This document shows, piece by piece, positions 1-9,685 of a DNA stretch of 64,000 bases. The notes under the pieces were generated by a model that was given only the letters and a program-made list of their open reading frames with translations, made no database searches and was not told the DNA's origin. The stretch spans positions 2,356,001-2,420,000 of the forward strand of contig NZ_CP024621.1 in assembly GCF_009846525.1 (NCBI RefSeq), read 5' to 3'. Position numbers and translations under genes: made by a program. Numbering within the stretch: the stretch's first letter is position 1; every line of letters begins with the position of its first letter. The stretch comes from Halomonas meridiana. Its GTDB lineage: Bacteria; Pseudomonadota; Gammaproteobacteria; Pseudomonadales; Halomonadaceae.

Positions 1-82
1 TCCAATAAAACGCTGGTATGACGAAAGCGGGTGACCTGATCAGCGTCAGCAGAAGGCATGTTACTCTCACACAAAATTTGGG

Positions 83-103
83 AAGGCGCGCTGGGCGCGC
101 CTT
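83..103 (-). terminator. Probable terminator of rnpB
   Basis: A perfect 9-bp inverted repeat with a 3-base loop (AAGGCGCGC, TGG, GCGCGCCTT) lies just beyond the 3' end of the RNase P RNA. On the minus strand it is followed by TTCCCAAATTTT, a weak T-rich tail. Position and stem strength favour a terminator; the imperfect tail lowers confidence. Bases 1-82 hold no gene I can support. Confidence 0.6.
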
Positions 104-111
104 TCATGGAA

Positions 112-471
<360 letters not shown>

Positions 472-478
472 GGCGGCA

Positions 479-507
479 AGCATACCAGCGCCCTGCGTTC
501 GCCTCAA
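479..507 (-). promoter_or_regulatory. Candidate sigma-70 promoter of rnpB
   Basis: On the minus strand TTGAGG (502-507) and TATGCT (479-484) are separated by exactly 17 bases, and TG sits one base before the -10 hexamer (extended -10). The predicted start is 7-8 bases downstream, matching the 5' end of helix P1 of RNase P RNA. The -35 element overlaps the rsmI stop codon. Confidence 0.6.
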
Positions 508-1361
508 TGCTGACCTTTCATTGCCTGCAACCGGGCGTACCACTCCTGCTTGCGCCCGCCCAACATTCGCGCCGCAACCGAGGCCCCCTGCTTGACGCCA
601 ACACCCTCGGCCAGCAAAGCAGCCAGCAACTCCTCAGCGGCGATGGACTGCTCGTCCTCTCGTACCGCCGGGGGCGCCCCAGAAATCATGACAACGAACT
701 CCCCGCGACTCTGGTTGGGGTCCTCCGCGAGCTGATCCCGCAGCGCGGCCGGAGCGCCCTGCAAAAACGTTTCGAAGGTTTTGGTCAGCTCCCGTGCCAG
801 CACCACCGTTCGCTCGGGCATCTGTTCGCAAAGCGCTTCCAGCGTATGGACAATACGATGGGGCGATTCGTAAAACACCAGCGTTTCTTCACGACTCTGC
901 CACTTCTCCAGCGCTTGTCGGCGGGCACTAGGCTTGGAAGGCAAGAAGCCGCCGAACGTAAAGCGGTCAGTGGGCAGGCCCGCGCCGGACAACGCGGTGA
1001 CTAGCGCACAGGGGCCGGGTAGCGGCACGATATGCCGCCCTCTGGCGCGCAACTCCCGCACCAAGACAAACCCCGGATCGCATATCAGCGGCGTACCCGC
1101 ATCGCTGATCAGCGCGATGCTCTCGCCCGCCAGCAAGTAGCGATCCAGCGTATCGACCCGCTGGGCTTCGTTGTGTTCATGTAGCGACATCATGGGCGTG
1201 TTGACGCCTAAATGAGCGAGTAGGCGCGCGCTGTGACGGGTATCTTCCGCCGCAATGCGCGACACATCGGCTAAAACCCGAGCGGCACGCGGCGTTAAGT
1301 CGTCCAAATTCCCAATTGGCGTAGCAACCACGTACAATGTGCCCGGATGTTGGTGTGTCAT
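504..1361 (-). CDS. rsmI: 16S rRNA (cytidine-1402-2'-O)-methyltransferase RsmI
   Basis: RsmI adds a 2'-O-methyl group to C1402 in the decoding centre of 16S rRNA, using S-adenosylmethionine. The 285-residue protein has the tetrapyrrole-methylase fold signature: VVATPIGNLDDL at residues 11-22, AAEDTRHSARLL, then SDAGTPLICDPG, all typical of RsmI. The start was placed at the ATG giving MTHQHPGTLYVVATP, because the reading frame upstream has no family similarity and this start gives the usual length of about 285. It is divergent from lpoA, as in E. coli and Pseudomonas, and its 3' end abuts rnpB. Confidence 0.95.
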   Translation of the reverse strand: MTHQHPGTLYVVATPIGNLDDLTPRAARVLADVSRIAAEDTRHSARLLAHLGVNTPMMSLHEHNEAQRVDTLDRYLLAGESIALISDAGTPLICDPGFVLVRELRARGRHIVPLPGPCALVTALSGAGLPTDRFTFGGFLPSKPSARRQALEKWQSREETLVFYESPHRIVHTLEALCEQMPERTVVLARELTKTFETFLQGAPAALRDQLAEDPNQSRGEFVVMISGAPPAVREDEQSIAAEELLAALLAEGVGVKQGASVAARMLGGRKQEWYARLQAMKGQH

Positions 1362-1473
1362 CGTGACTCCCGATTTGTTAATGGCTTGCCCTGACGGTGC
1401 GCTATGCTTGTGGAAAGCCACGCTTACCAGCTGATAGACCGCGACAGCGCAAATGGAAACTAAGGAAGGATAC

Positions 1474-2982
1474 ATGAAACAGTCACTTCGTGGCCTGTTG
1501 GCCACTGCCTTCATGGCACTGCTCATCACCGGGTGCGCCATGCAGCCTCCCAGCGTGGTTGATCGCGTGCCTGACCAGGACGCAGGGCGCTTGCTCGATC
1601 AAGCCGAACAGCAAGCCCCGGAGCAAGCGGCGCGCACGCGCTTGGAAGCGGCCAACATTTTGGCCCGCCAAGGTCAGCGTGAAAACGCCTTCGATGCCGC
1701 CAACAGCATCGACGAGGCGCAGCTCAACGACACCGACCGCGTTCGCTGGGCCATGCTGTTTTCCGAACTTGCCCGTGGCTTGAACGACCCACGCGCGGTA
1801 CTCCGCGCCACCCAGGTCTTGGACGACGAACTGCCCATGCAAGCCAATCAGCAGCAGACCTTAGCCGAACGGCGTCAGTGGGCTCAGCAGGCCATGAATC
1901 AGCAGCCGGATCAGGTGCAGGTCACGCTTCCCGAGCTGGATGGCACCGACGTGCGCCGCATCGTCGTTGCACTGCCGGAGTCTGGCCCGCTGAGCAGCGT
2001 GGCCAACACCATTGCCAGCGCCATGCGCCGTCATAACGACATCAGCGATGACGGCGTTCAGTTAAGCTTCATCGACGCCGCACAGTACTCGCTAGACGAA
2101 CTCTATAGCCGCGCGCAGCAGATGAACGCGCAGCTCATGATTGGGCCGCTGGACAAAGATCAAGTGACCCAGCTCGAACAGCGCGATAGCGTTCCGCTGC
2201 CTACGCTAGCCCTCAACTACGGCAGCAGCGCCAACAATCAAGCACAGCGCCTGCTGCAGTATGGCCTGTCTGCGGAAGACGAAGCCCGCCAAGCCGCGCG
2301 ACGTGCTTATCAAGACGGTCAGCGCCAAATGTCGTTGATGGTGCCCGATAACGATTGGGGCCGCCGAGTTGGTGAAGCCTTCTGGAACGAGTTTCAGCGC
2401 CTGGGTGGCGAGGTGACGAATGCCGTGCGCTACAACCCGAGCAGCCCGGTATCGAATGCGGTGCAAACGGCGCTCAACGTCAGCGGCGAACGGGCGCGTC
2501 TTGGCAACATCGATGCCCTCTTCCTGCTGGCACTCCCGGATTACGCACGCCAAGTGCCGCCTACGCTGGATTACTACTACGCGCCGGATCTGCCCATTTA
2601 CGCCACGTCTCACCTGCACGAAGGGCGCCTACAAACGCGCTTGGATCAGGATCTCAATGACGTGATGTTCATGGACATCCCCTGGCAAATCCCGGACGCC
2701 GCAGTAGGCGGCGAAGAAGTGCTGCCCTTCTACCCCACGTATCAAGCGCTGCGCGATGAAGCGGATGCCTCCATGTTCCGTCTAATGGCCATGGGCGTGG
2801 ACGCCTACGAACTCGCTAAACGCATGTCGGACCTTTCTGGACTGAATGGCCTGAGCGGCAGTACCGGCACCCTATCGCTCTCCAACGACGGGCGCATTCA
2901 TCGCGAACTGCCTTGGGCCAAATTCCAGAACGGCACGCCGTCGCCCATCTTGATTCCTGGCTTACTGGATGACGAGCAGTAG
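1474..2982 (+). CDS. lpoA: Penicillin-binding protein activator LpoA (LppC/YraM family lipoprotein)
   Basis: LpoA is an outer-membrane lipoprotein that reaches through the periplasm to stimulate the peptidoglycan synthase PBP1A. The 502-residue product begins with a lipoprotein signal: a hydrophobic stretch ending LLITGC, with the lipidated Cys at residue 21. A helical TPR-like N-terminal region (about 30-150) is followed by a periplasmic-binding-protein-like domain (about 160-490), as in the LppC family. The ATG is preceded by AAGGAAGGA, a strong ribosome site. It is shorter than E. coli LpoA (678) mainly in linker, as is normal for Pseudomonas-type homologues. The 3' end overlaps yraN by 14 bases, suggesting translational coupling. 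Confidence 0.9.
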   Translation: MKQSLRGLLATAFMALLITGCAMQPPSVVDRVPDQDAGRLLDQAEQQAPEQAARTRLEAANILARQGQRENAFDAANSIDEAQLNDTDRVRWAMLFSELARGLNDPRAVLRATQVLDDELPMQANQQQTLAERRQWAQQAMNQQPDQVQVTLPELDGTDVRRIVVALPESGPLSSVANTIASAMRRHNDISDDGVQLSFIDAAQYSLDELYSRAQQMNAQLMIGPLDKDQVTQLEQRDSVPLPTLALNYGSSANNQAQRLLQYGLSAEDEARQAARRAYQDGQRQMSLMVPDNDWGRRVGEAFWNEFQRLGGEVTNAVRYNPSSPVSNAVQTALNVSGERARLGNIDALFLLALPDYARQVPPTLDYYYAPDLPIYATSHLHEGRLQTRLDQDLNDVMFMDIPWQIPDAAVGGEEVLPFYPTYQALRDEADASMFRLMAMGVDAYELAKRMSDLSGLNGLSGSTGTLSLSNDGRIHRELPWAKFQNGTPSPILIPGLLDDEQ

Positions 2983-3343
2983 ACCACAAACAGCTCGCTC
3001 ACGAGGCGCAGCCATTGAGCAATTAGCCGCTCAATGGCTGCAGCAGCGTGGTCTTCGGTGGGTGGCCAGCAACCACCATGTCAAAGGCGGCGAACTGGAT
3101 CTCATCATGTACGACCGGGATACGCTGGTCTTCGTCGAGGTCAAACACCGCGCCACGACGCGCCACGGGCACCCACTCGAAATGGTCAACGCACAAAAGC
3201 GTCGCCGCTTGATTCGCGCAGCGTCGCTCTATCTTGCGCGACATGACCTCTCATGCCCCTGTCGCTTTGATATCCTAGCCATTACAGGCAGACCGCCCGC
3301 TCTCGAGTTCCATTGGGAGCAAGCGGCTTTCGACGCGTATTAA
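2969..3343 (+). CDS. yraN: YraN family (UPF0102) nuclease-fold protein
   Basis: This is a small protein of 124 residues belonging to UPF0102. The conserved core reads GGELDLIMYDRDTLVFVEVK near residues 31-52, which is the E/D...EVK arrangement of the PD-(D/E)XK nuclease fold. The biological role of the family is not settled; links to DNA processing are only suggestions. It starts inside the end of lpoA and lies 22 bases before diaA, so the three are likely cotranscribed. This matches the yraM-yraN-diaA-yraP order of E. coli. Confidence 0.9.
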   Translation: MTSSRPQTARSRGAAIEQLAAQWLQQRGLRWVASNHHVKGGELDLIMYDRDTLVFVEVKHRATTRHGHPLEMVNAQKRRRLIRAASLYLARHDLSCPCRFDILAITGRPPALEFHWEQAAFDAY

Positions 3344-3356
3344 TACTCTTAACTAG

Positions 3357-3959
<603 letters not shown>

Positions 3960-4003
3960 TAACGCGCGTTTTGTGAATCCCTACTGATCAAGGAGTCATC
4001 CCC

Positions 4004-4576
4004 ATGGCCCTGCGTTTCTCCTCCAAAACTCTACTGGTTGCAACGCTTTGTGGCGCGATCGCCCTCAGCGGCTGCGCCAACAATAGCGCCTCGAATCCGT
4101 CCAACTACGGCCAGCGCAGCAACGACGTAGAAGCGGTCGATGCCACCATCGAGCGCGAAGTAGAGCGCGCCCTGGCCCGCGCAGACGCCCGCCTTGGCGA
4201 TGCCCGCATCCGCGCCCACAGCTACAATGGTGCCCTGCTACTCGTCGGACAAGTGCCTAGCGAAGAGCTAAAGAACATGGCTGGTAGCGTGGCTTCCAAC
4301 CTGCGTGGCGTGGAAAAAGTCCATAACGAACTGACCGTGGCGGCCAATCTACCCGCGACTCAGCGACTGACGGATACGTGGCTCACTACCAATGTGATCA
4401 GCCACTTGGCCACCAATGACCGCATCGACTCCTCCAAGCTGAAGGTCACCACGGAAAATGCCAGCGTCTACCTGATGGGCATGGTGACGCGTGAAGAGGC
4501 TGACCGCATCGTCAACGCCGCTTCATCGGTAGGAGGCGTTCAGCGAATCGTGAAGGTGTTCGATTACCTCGACTAG
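4004..4576 (+). CDS. dolP: BON-domain outer-membrane lipoprotein DolP (YraP)
   Basis: DolP is a dual-BON lipoprotein that supports outer-membrane integrity and localises to division sites in E. coli. This 190-residue protein has a lipoprotein signal peptide ending ALSGC, with Cys24 as the lipidated residue. Two BON domains follow, one at about 46-115 (DATIEREVERALARAD to VHNELTVAA) and one at about 120-190. The start ATG has AAGGAG nine bases upstream. It is the last gene of the lpoA-yraN-diaA-dolP run and is followed by a strong terminator. Confidence 0.9.
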   Translation: MALRFSSKTLLVATLCGAIALSGCANNSASNPSNYGQRSNDVEAVDATIEREVERALARADARLGDARIRAHSYNGALLLVGQVPSEELKNMAGSVASNLRGVEKVHNELTVAANLPATQRLTDTWLTTNVISHLATNDRIDSSKLKVTTENASVYLMGMVTREEADRIVNAASSVGGVQRIVKVFDYLD

Positions 4577-4588
4577 CCTCCATGAACG

Positions 4589-4622
4589 ACAAAACCTCGC
4601 CAGATATCTGGCGAGGTTTTGT
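4589..4622. terminator. Bidirectional terminator between dolP and sspB
   Basis: A perfect 34-base palindrome centred at 4605/4606 (arms read ACAAAACCTCGCCAGAT and its complement) lies between the convergent dolP and sspB stop codons. It gives a GC-rich stem with an A-run on one side and a T-run on the other, so it can end transcription from both directions. Confidence 0.9.
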
Positions 4623-4645
4623 ATACAGGCGAGCCACTCAGCGAA

Positions 4646-5146
4646 TTACTTCACGACACGCAACGTAGGCTTCTTCTTGGGCTTGTCATCGCTGACACCG
4701 GCTTCGGAAGAACCGTTGGACGCCGTGTCCGACGTTGGCTCCGTCAAAGTCAACTCCGGCTTCGAAGCCTCCGACGCCGCATCTTCCACGTCATCCGACG
4801 TCTCATCATGCTCGTCGAAGCCTGCCGCATCCAGCTCAGGCTCATGACCAAACACCATACCCGCCCCATTCTCACGGGCATAAATGGCAATTAGCGCGGG
4901 CGTTGGAATCATCACTTGCATGGGCTGACCGCCAAAACGAGCGTTAAAGCCGATCGCCTGATTCTCCATAAACAGGTCGCGCACGGCCGTCGGCGCCACG
5001 TTGAGCACGATCTGTCCGTTCTGCACGAATTGCCGTGGCACTTCGACCCCAGGCTGGGTCGCATCCACCACCAAATAGGGGGTCAGCTCGTTGTCTAACA
5101 GCCACTCATAAAGGGCTCGGGCGAGATAGGGACGGCTCGATTTCAT
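4646..5146 (-). CDS. sspB: ClpXP adaptor / stringent starvation protein SspB
   Basis: SspB tethers ssrA-tagged proteins to ClpXP for degradation. The 166-residue protein has the SspB substrate-binding domain at residues 1-110 (SRPYLARALYEWLLDN at the start, GQIVLNVAP and FNARFGG inside). A long acidic linker follows, and the extreme C-terminus ends PTLRVVK, the ClpX-binding (XB) motif. The ATG was chosen because GGAGGAGGGAGCC stands just upstream, an excellent ribosome site, and because the protein then begins like known SspB. It lies 60 bases after sspA in the same direction, the usual sspA-sspB operon. Confidence 0.95.
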   Translation of the reverse strand: MKSSRPYLARALYEWLLDNELTPYLVVDATQPGVEVPRQFVQNGQIVLNVAPTAVRDLFMENQAIGFNARFGGQPMQVMIPTPALIAIYARENGAGMVFGHEPELDAAGFDEHDETSDDVEDAASEASKPELTLTEPTSDTASNGSSEAGVSDDKPKKKPTLRVVK

Positions 5147-5206
5147 AAGGCTCCCTCCTCCTAACGTGTATGGCCCCTTGCTCAAGCGCTAAGAGGCCGA
5201 ATGAAT

Positions 5207-5833
5207 TCAAGCGCGCATCTCTTTTTCACGCTCGTTCAAAGATGCTTTAAACGCTTCACGCTCAAATACCCGCGCCATGTAACCGAGCAGCGGCTTGACC
5301 TGCTTTTCGGGCAACTCGATGTTCAGCTCGGGTAAACGCCAAAGGATGGGGGCGAGACAGCAGTCCACCAGCGTAAACTCTTCGCTCATGAAATAAGGCA
5401 TATCTTCGAAGATGGGCGAGATACCAATCAGGCTTTCGCGTAGCTCCTTACGCGCCTTATCGGCCTCTTTCTTACCGCCTGTACGAATCTGCTCGAGCAT
5501 CGGGCACCATTCGCGCTCGATACGGTGCATCCAGAGACGGCTTTGCGCACGCGCTACAGGATAAACCGGCAGCAACGGTGGATGAGGAAAACGCTCGTCC
5601 AAGTACTCCATCATGACCTTGGACTCGTAAAGCACCAAGTCACGATCCAGCAGCGTCGGAACGCTGTTGTACGGGTTGAGGTCTGCTAGCTCTTCAGGCG
5701 GCTGCTCCTCGGCGACATCGACGATGTCGACCGCCACTCCTTTTTCAGCCAGAACAATGCGCACTCGATGACTGAAATGATCATCACTACCTGAGTAAAA
5801 GATCATTGACGACCGCTTGGCCACAACACCCAT
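5207..5833 (-). CDS. sspA: Stringent starvation protein A (GST-fold RNA polymerase-associated)
   Basis: SspA binds RNA polymerase and changes transcription in stationary phase and acid stress. The protein of 208 residues has the glutathione-S-transferase fold without GST activity. [13 protein letters not shown] near residue 21, [19 protein letters not shown] and the SspA-specific [22 protein letters not shown] are all present, the last being the conserved PHP surface that contacts polymerase. Length equals E. coli SspA within a few residues. It sits downstream of petCBA and upstream of sspB, as in Pseudomonas; a terminator-like hairpin separates it from petC. Confidence 0.95.
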   Translation of the reverse strand: MGVVAKRSSMIFYSGSDDHFSHRVRIVLAEKGVAVDIVDVAEEQPPEELADLNPYNSVPTLLDRDLVLYESKVMMEYLDERFPHPPLLPVYPVARAQSRLWMHRIEREWCPMLEQIRTGGKKEADKARKELRESLIGISPIFEDMPYFMSEEFTLVDCCLAPILWRLPELNIELPEKQVKPLLGYMARVFEREAFKASLNEREKEMRA

Positions 5834-5932
5834 GAAAGCATCCTCGCATCAAAACAATTTTCGATAATAACATGCCAGCACCCTCTTATGGGAAGGTAGC
5901 CAGCGATACATAGCAACATGCAGACAAGCAAA

Positions 5933-5958
5933 AGGCGCACGACTTTCGCCGTGCGCCT
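5933..5958 (-). terminator. Terminator after petC
   Basis: A 9-bp perfect stem (AGGCGCACG paired with CGTGCGCCT, 8-base loop) lies 25 bases after the petC stop. On the minus strand it is followed by TTTTGCTTG, an acceptable tail. It would separate the petABC operon from sspAB. Confidence 0.75.
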
Positions 5959-5982
5959 GTACGTCCCATCAAATCTGACTGC

Positions 5983-6750
5983 TTAGTGGACGTCTCGCCA
6001 GTACTCACGCTTGAGCAGGTAGGCAATCACACCAAAGATAAAGATGAAGATCAGCACTTTGGGTGCAAGAGCTTGCGCCTGCAGCTTGGAAGGCTCACCG
6101 ACATAGGCCAGGAAGTTGGTCAAATCGTACACCGCTTCCTCGAACTCGGCAGGCTCCATGGCCCCCGGCTGAGTGACTTGCAGCACGTCACACGACTGAT
6201 ACTTGCCCGATAAAGGATCCGGTTCGTGACCTGCCACCGGCTGATCGGTTTCGGCACAGACCATTTCCTGAACGCCCTGGAGAGGCTCCAGCACGTTAGG
6301 CATCGCCACCAGCTCGTAAACCGTGTTGTTCACACCGGTGGGTCGGCTCGGGTCTTTGTAAAAGCCCAGCAGGTAAGAGTAAACCCAGTCAGTACCACGC
6401 AGACGCGCTTCCAGCGTCAGATCGGGCGGCGCAGCGCCGAACCAAGACTCAGCATCACCACTGTCCATGGCGATGTGCATCTGGTCGTTGAACGCCAGGT
6501 CGGAGGAGAAGATCAGGTTCTCTTCCACCAAGTCCTGCGGAATCCCCAGGTCGTCAGCAGCACGCGCAAAACGCTGGTGCTCCAGCGAGTGACAGCCCAT
6601 GCAGTAGTTGACGTAGAGCTTCATGCCGTTTTGCAGCGACGCTTGGTCGTGCAGATCAGGCTCCATACTGTGGGGCACGCTCGCGCCACCAGCGGCCATC
6701 GCGGTGACCGGCACGATTGCGAAGAGCAGTGCTAATAGTTGCTTTTTCAT
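5983..6750 (-). CDS. petC: Cytochrome c1, ubiquinol-cytochrome c reductase
   Basis: Cytochrome c1 carries electrons from the Rieske protein to soluble cytochrome c in the bc1 complex of the inner membrane. The 255-residue precursor has a signal peptide (cut near residue 20, after VTAMAA) and a single c-type haem site C50-M-G-C53-H54. A C-terminal membrane anchor reads VLIFIFIFGVIAYLL, followed by KREYWRDVH. Length matches free-standing c1 rather than the fused bc1 polypeptide of some alphaproteobacteria. Its start codon overlaps the petB stop, so the subunits are translated together. Confidence 0.96.
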   Translation of the reverse strand: MKKQLLALLFAIVPVTAMAAGGASVPHSMEPDLHDQASLQNGMKLYVNYCMGCHSLEHQRFARAADDLGIPQDLVEENLIFSSDLAFNDQMHIAMDSGDAESWFGAAPPDLTLEARLRGTDWVYSYLLGFYKDPSRPTGVNNTVYELVAMPNVLEPLQGVQEMVCAETDQPVAGHEPDPLSGKYQSCDVLQVTQPGAMEPAEFEEAVYDLTNFLAYVGEPSKLQAQALAPKVLIFIFIFGVIAYLLKREYWRDVH

Positions 6751-8009
6751 TAGCCAGTCACCCTTTCCGGAACGGGTTTAGTCTTCTCCAGCTTGGTGTA
6801 AATCGGCATCAGCAGGAAGAAGGCGAAGTAAATGGCTGTACACACCTGCGCAAGGATGGTGCGACCTTCCGTAGACGGCAGCACGCCCAATACGCCCAGA
6901 ATGATGAAGCTAATCGAGAACAGCAGCAGCATGACCTTCGACATCCAGCCTTTGTAGCGCATGGAGCGCACGGGGCTGCGGTCAAGCCACGGCAGCACGA
7001 ACAGCACAGCGATGGCGGCTCCCATACACACCACGCCGAGGAACTTCGCATCCAGCCCGAACAGCGAGAAAGTAATCGCGCGCAGGATGGCGTAGAACGG
7101 CGTGAAGTACCAAACAGGTGCGATATGGTCAGGCGTTTTCAGCGGGTTGGCCGGCTCAAAGTTCGGCTTCTCGATGAAGTACCCACCCCCTTCCGGGAAG
7201 TAGAACACCACCACGCAGAACACGAACAGGAAGACCGCGATACCCACCAGATCCTTCACGGTGTAGTACGGATGGAACGCAATGCCATCGAGGGGCTTAC
7301 CGGTCTCATCTTTCTTCTGCTTGATGTCGATACCGTCAGGGTTGTTAGACCCTACTTCGTGCAGCGCGATGATGTGCAGCACGACCAGCGCCAAAATCAC
7401 GATCGGCAGTGCGACGACGTGGAGCGCGAAGAAGCGGTTCAACGTAATACCCGAGATCAGGAAGTCACCACGCACCCACTGAGCCAGGTCAGGGCCGATG
7501 CCCGGAATGGCAGAGAAGAGCGAGATGATGACCTGAGCACCCCAGTAAGACATCTGCCCCCATGGCAGCAGATAGCCCATGAAGGCCTCCGCCATCAGCG
7601 CGAGGTAGATCGTCATACCAAAGATCCACACCAGCTCACGGGGCGCTTTGTAAGAGCCGTACATCAAGCCGCGGAACATGTGCATGTAGATCACCACGAA
7701 GAAGGCTGACGCCCCCGTGGTATGCATGTAACGGATCAGCCAACCCCACTCCACATCACGCATGATGTATTCAACTGAGGCAAACGCACCTTCAGCTGAC
7801 GGGTTGAAGCTCATGGTCAACCATACGCCGGTCAAGATTTGGTTGACTAGCACTAGCAGTGCCAATACACCAAAAATATAGAAGAAGTTGAAGTTCTTCG
7901 GCGCGTAGTACTTGGTCAGGTGGTCTTGCATCATTTGCGTGGCGGGGAAACGGTCGTCCACCCAACGCATGATGCCGCTTTCGGCCTTTGCCTTATTTGG
8001 ATTAGCCAT
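6750..8009 (-). CDS. petB: Cytochrome b, ubiquinol-cytochrome c reductase
   Basis: Cytochrome b is the membrane core of complex III; it holds two b haems and the quinol-oxidising (Qo) and quinone-reducing (Qi) sites. The 419-residue protein has the expected eight-helix pattern, haem-ligand histidines in helices B and D (MHTTGAS...MHMF; HVVALPIVILALVVLHIIALH), and the Qo loop motif in the form APVWYFTPFYAILRA. PVWY in place of PEWY is a known variant, which I recall from beta- and gammaproteobacteria. One-base overlaps on both sides with petA and petC show an operon of three coupled genes. Confidence 0.97.
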   Translation of the reverse strand: MANPNKAKAESGIMRWVDDRFPATQMMQDHLTKYYAPKNFNFFYIFGVLALLVLVNQILTGVWLTMSFNPSAEGAFASVEYIMRDVEWGWLIRYMHTTGASAFFVVIYMHMFRGLMYGSYKAPRELVWIFGMTIYLALMAEAFMGYLLPWGQMSYWGAQVIISLFSAIPGIGPDLAQWVRGDFLISGITLNRFFALHVVALPIVILALVVLHIIALHEVGSNNPDGIDIKQKKDETGKPLDGIAFHPYYTVKDLVGIAVFLFVFCVVVFYFPEGGGYFIEKPNFEPANPLKTPDHIAPVWYFTPFYAILRAITFSLFGLDAKFLGVVCMGAAIAVLFVLPWLDRSPVRSMRYKGWMSKVMLLLFSISFIILGVLGVLPSTEGRTILAQVCTAIYFAFFLLMPIYTKLEKTKPVPERVTG

Positions 8010-8608
8010 TAGGCACTCTCCTCATCTTCGCCGACCACGATGATGTCATCGTTTTCAAAGCGGTAGGGCGGCACTTCAAGGTTAGTCGGCGCAGGAACGT
8101 TGCTAAAAACGCGACCGGCTAAGTCAAAGCGAGAGCCGTGGCATGGGCAGAAGAAACCACCCGGCCAGTTATCGACGCCCACCCCTTCCGCATCCGGCTC
8201 AGGCCGAAACAGAGGAGAACAGCCCAGGTGAGTACAGATACCGATCAGCACACCGATTTCAGGCCTGATCGAGCGCAGTTCACCCTGGATGTAGGCAGGC
8301 TGCTGTGGCACTTCGGAATCCGGATCCGCCAGGCTATCCGCGCCAAGCGCTTCCGTACGCTCGATCATCTCGGGCGTACGGTTAATGATCCAAATCGGGC
8401 GACCACGCCATTCGACGGTCATGCGCTGACCCGGCTCAAGCTTGGAAATATCCGCTTGTACCGGGGCGCCTGCCGCCCTTGCCTTGGCACTAGGCTGCCA
8501 AGATGCCACAAAGGGGACCGCAACCCCGACAGCGCCCACCGCCCCCACAACGGAGGTGGCGCCTACGAGGAAACGGCGCCGGCCTTTGTTTACGCCGTTA
8601 TCTGCCAT
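8009..8608 (-). CDS. petA: Rieske iron-sulfur protein, ubiquinol-cytochrome c reductase
   Basis: The Rieske subunit carries a [2Fe-2S] cluster that takes the first electron from ubiquinol. In this 199-residue protein the ligands are C125/H127 in CTHLGC and C154/H157 in CPCHGS, with C130 and C156 forming the usual disulfide. The N-terminus has a twin-arginine-like signal (KGRRRFLVGA) and an uncleaved hydrophobic anchor at about 15-35. It is the first gene of petABC; GGGAG lies about nine bases before the start. The promoter must lie in the 208-base gap towards rpsI. Confidence 0.97.
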   Translation of the reverse strand: MADNGVNKGRRRFLVGATSVVGAVGAVGVAVPFVASWQPSAKARAAGAPVQADISKLEPGQRMTVEWRGRPIWIINRTPEMIERTEALGADSLADPDSEVPQQPAYIQGELRSIRPEIGVLIGICTHLGCSPLFRPEPDAEGVGVDNWPGGFFCPCHGSRFDLAGRVFSNVPAPTNLEVPPYRFENDDIIVVGEDEESA

Positions 8609-8767
8609 TTCTGGTTTCTCCCATCAGCTTACCCGTTCCGTCGCAAAGGCGTCTTGCGACGACGAATATCAAATACAGTCTATGTTAAAAAAACAAAGCG
8701 CTCTGCACAAGAACAACCGCCCCGGACGATGGTGGTACGAGCGTTATAATTTTTTGATATTCCAATA

Positions 8768-8800
8768 AAAAACGCCCAGGTCTTTGACCTGGGCGTTTTT
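8768..8800 (-). terminator. Strong terminator after rpsI
   Basis: A 15-bp perfect inverted repeat (arms AAAAACGCCCAGGTC and complement, loop TTT) lies 17 bases after the rpsI stop. The GC stem with a five-T tail on the minus strand ends the rplM-rpsI transcript. It sits in the 208-base gap before petA; otherwise that gap shows only AT-rich promoter-like sequence. Confidence 0.92.
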
Positions 8801-8816
8801 GCCGCATAGCGTAGAA

Positions 8817-9206
8817 TTAACGCTTGGAGAACTGCGGACGACGACGTGCTTTACGCAGACCGACTTTCTTACGCTCAACTTGACGAGCATCACGGGTAAC
8901 GTAACCCGCAGCGCGCAGCGTAGGACGCAGATCTTCGTTGTAGTTCATCAGGGCACGCGTAATGCCGTGACGAATGGCACCAGCCTGTGAAGAGCCGCCG
9001 CCGCCTTCAACGGTCACGTACACGTCGAACTGGTTCAGTGTCTCGGTCAGCTCTAGTGGCTGACGAACAACCATGCGACCGGTAACACGACCGAAGTACT
9101 GGTCAAGTTCACGGTTGTTGACGGTAATTTTGCCGGAACCCGGCTTCAGGAACACACGAGCGGTGGAAGTCTTGCGGCGCCCGGTACCGTAATACTGCTG
9201 TGTCAT
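8817..9206 (-). CDS. rpsI: 30S ribosomal protein S9
   Basis: S9 is a small-subunit protein whose C-terminal tail reaches the P-site tRNA. The 129-residue sequence begins [21 protein letters not shown] and ends with the basic [12 protein letters not shown] tail typical of S9, whose last Lys-Arg contacts tRNA. It follows rplM by 13 bases, the near-universal L13-S9 operon, and is followed by a strong terminator. Confidence 0.98.
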   Translation of the reverse strand: MTQQYYGTGRRKTSTARVFLKPGSGKITVNNRELDQYFGRVTGRMVVRQPLELTETLNQFDVYVTVEGGGGSSQAGAIRHGITRALMNYNEDLRPTLRAAGYVTRDARQVERKKVGLRKARRRPQFSKR

Positions 9207-9219
9207 GGCGAAGATTTCC

Positions 9220-9648
9220 TCAGATGTTCAGTTCAAGCGGCTGCTGGGCAGCATGCGGATGCTCGGCACCGGCGTACACTTTCAACTTGGTATACATGGC
9301 GCGACCCAACGGACCTTTCGGCAGCATGCCTTTGACGGCAGACTCGATGATACGCTCAGGAGCGTGATCGATCATTTTGTCGAATGTCATGGAGCGCAGA
9401 CCGCCCGGGTAACCTGTGTGGCGATAATAGGTCTTTGCCTTCGCCTTGTTACCGGTTACTTGGACTTTCTCGGCGTTGATGACGACGATGTAGTCACCGG
9501 TATCAACGTGAGGGGTAAATTCGGGCTTATGCTTGCCACGCAGGCGGCGAGCAATCTCGGTTGCCAGACGACCGAGCGTTTTGTCCGTAGCGTCGACAAT
9601 GTACCAGTCGCGCTGGACGGACTGCGGCTTAGCACTGAACGTCTTCAT
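9220..9648 (-). CDS. rplM: 50S ribosomal protein L13
   Basis: L13 is an early-assembling large-subunit protein. The 142-residue product starts [20 protein letters not shown], contains [21 protein letters not shown] and equals E. coli L13 in length. I chose the second in-frame Met because it fits the family; a start four codons earlier gives an unlikely extension. It is the first gene of the rplM-rpsI operon. In E. coli L13 represses its own operon by binding the mRNA leader; a hairpin in the leader here (9686-9700) could play that part. Confidence 0.97.
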   Translation of the reverse strand: MKTFSAKPQSVQRDWYIVDATDKTLGRLATEIARRLRGKHKPEFTPHVDTGDYIVVINAEKVQVTGNKAKAKTYYRHTGYPGGLRSMTFDKMIDHAPERIIESAVKGMLPKGPLGRAMYTKLKVYAGAEHPHAAQQPLELNI

Positions 9649-9685
9649 GGATGAAATCACCAGATTAAGTGTGTTGGGTGTCTCA

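Noticed and set aside
1-111. Short open frame at 18-335 overlapping rnpB
   Set aside because: It runs through the RNase P RNA on the other strand and has no conserved content.
4589-4622. 34-base perfect palindrome considered as an operator or attachment site
   Set aside because: It lies between convergent stop codons, with a GC core and A/T flanks. A bidirectional terminator explains it fully.
6717-7709. Open frame of 330 codons on the plus strand opposite petB
   Set aside because: It is a shadow of cytochrome b; the translation is His/Gln/Arg-rich with no fold signature.
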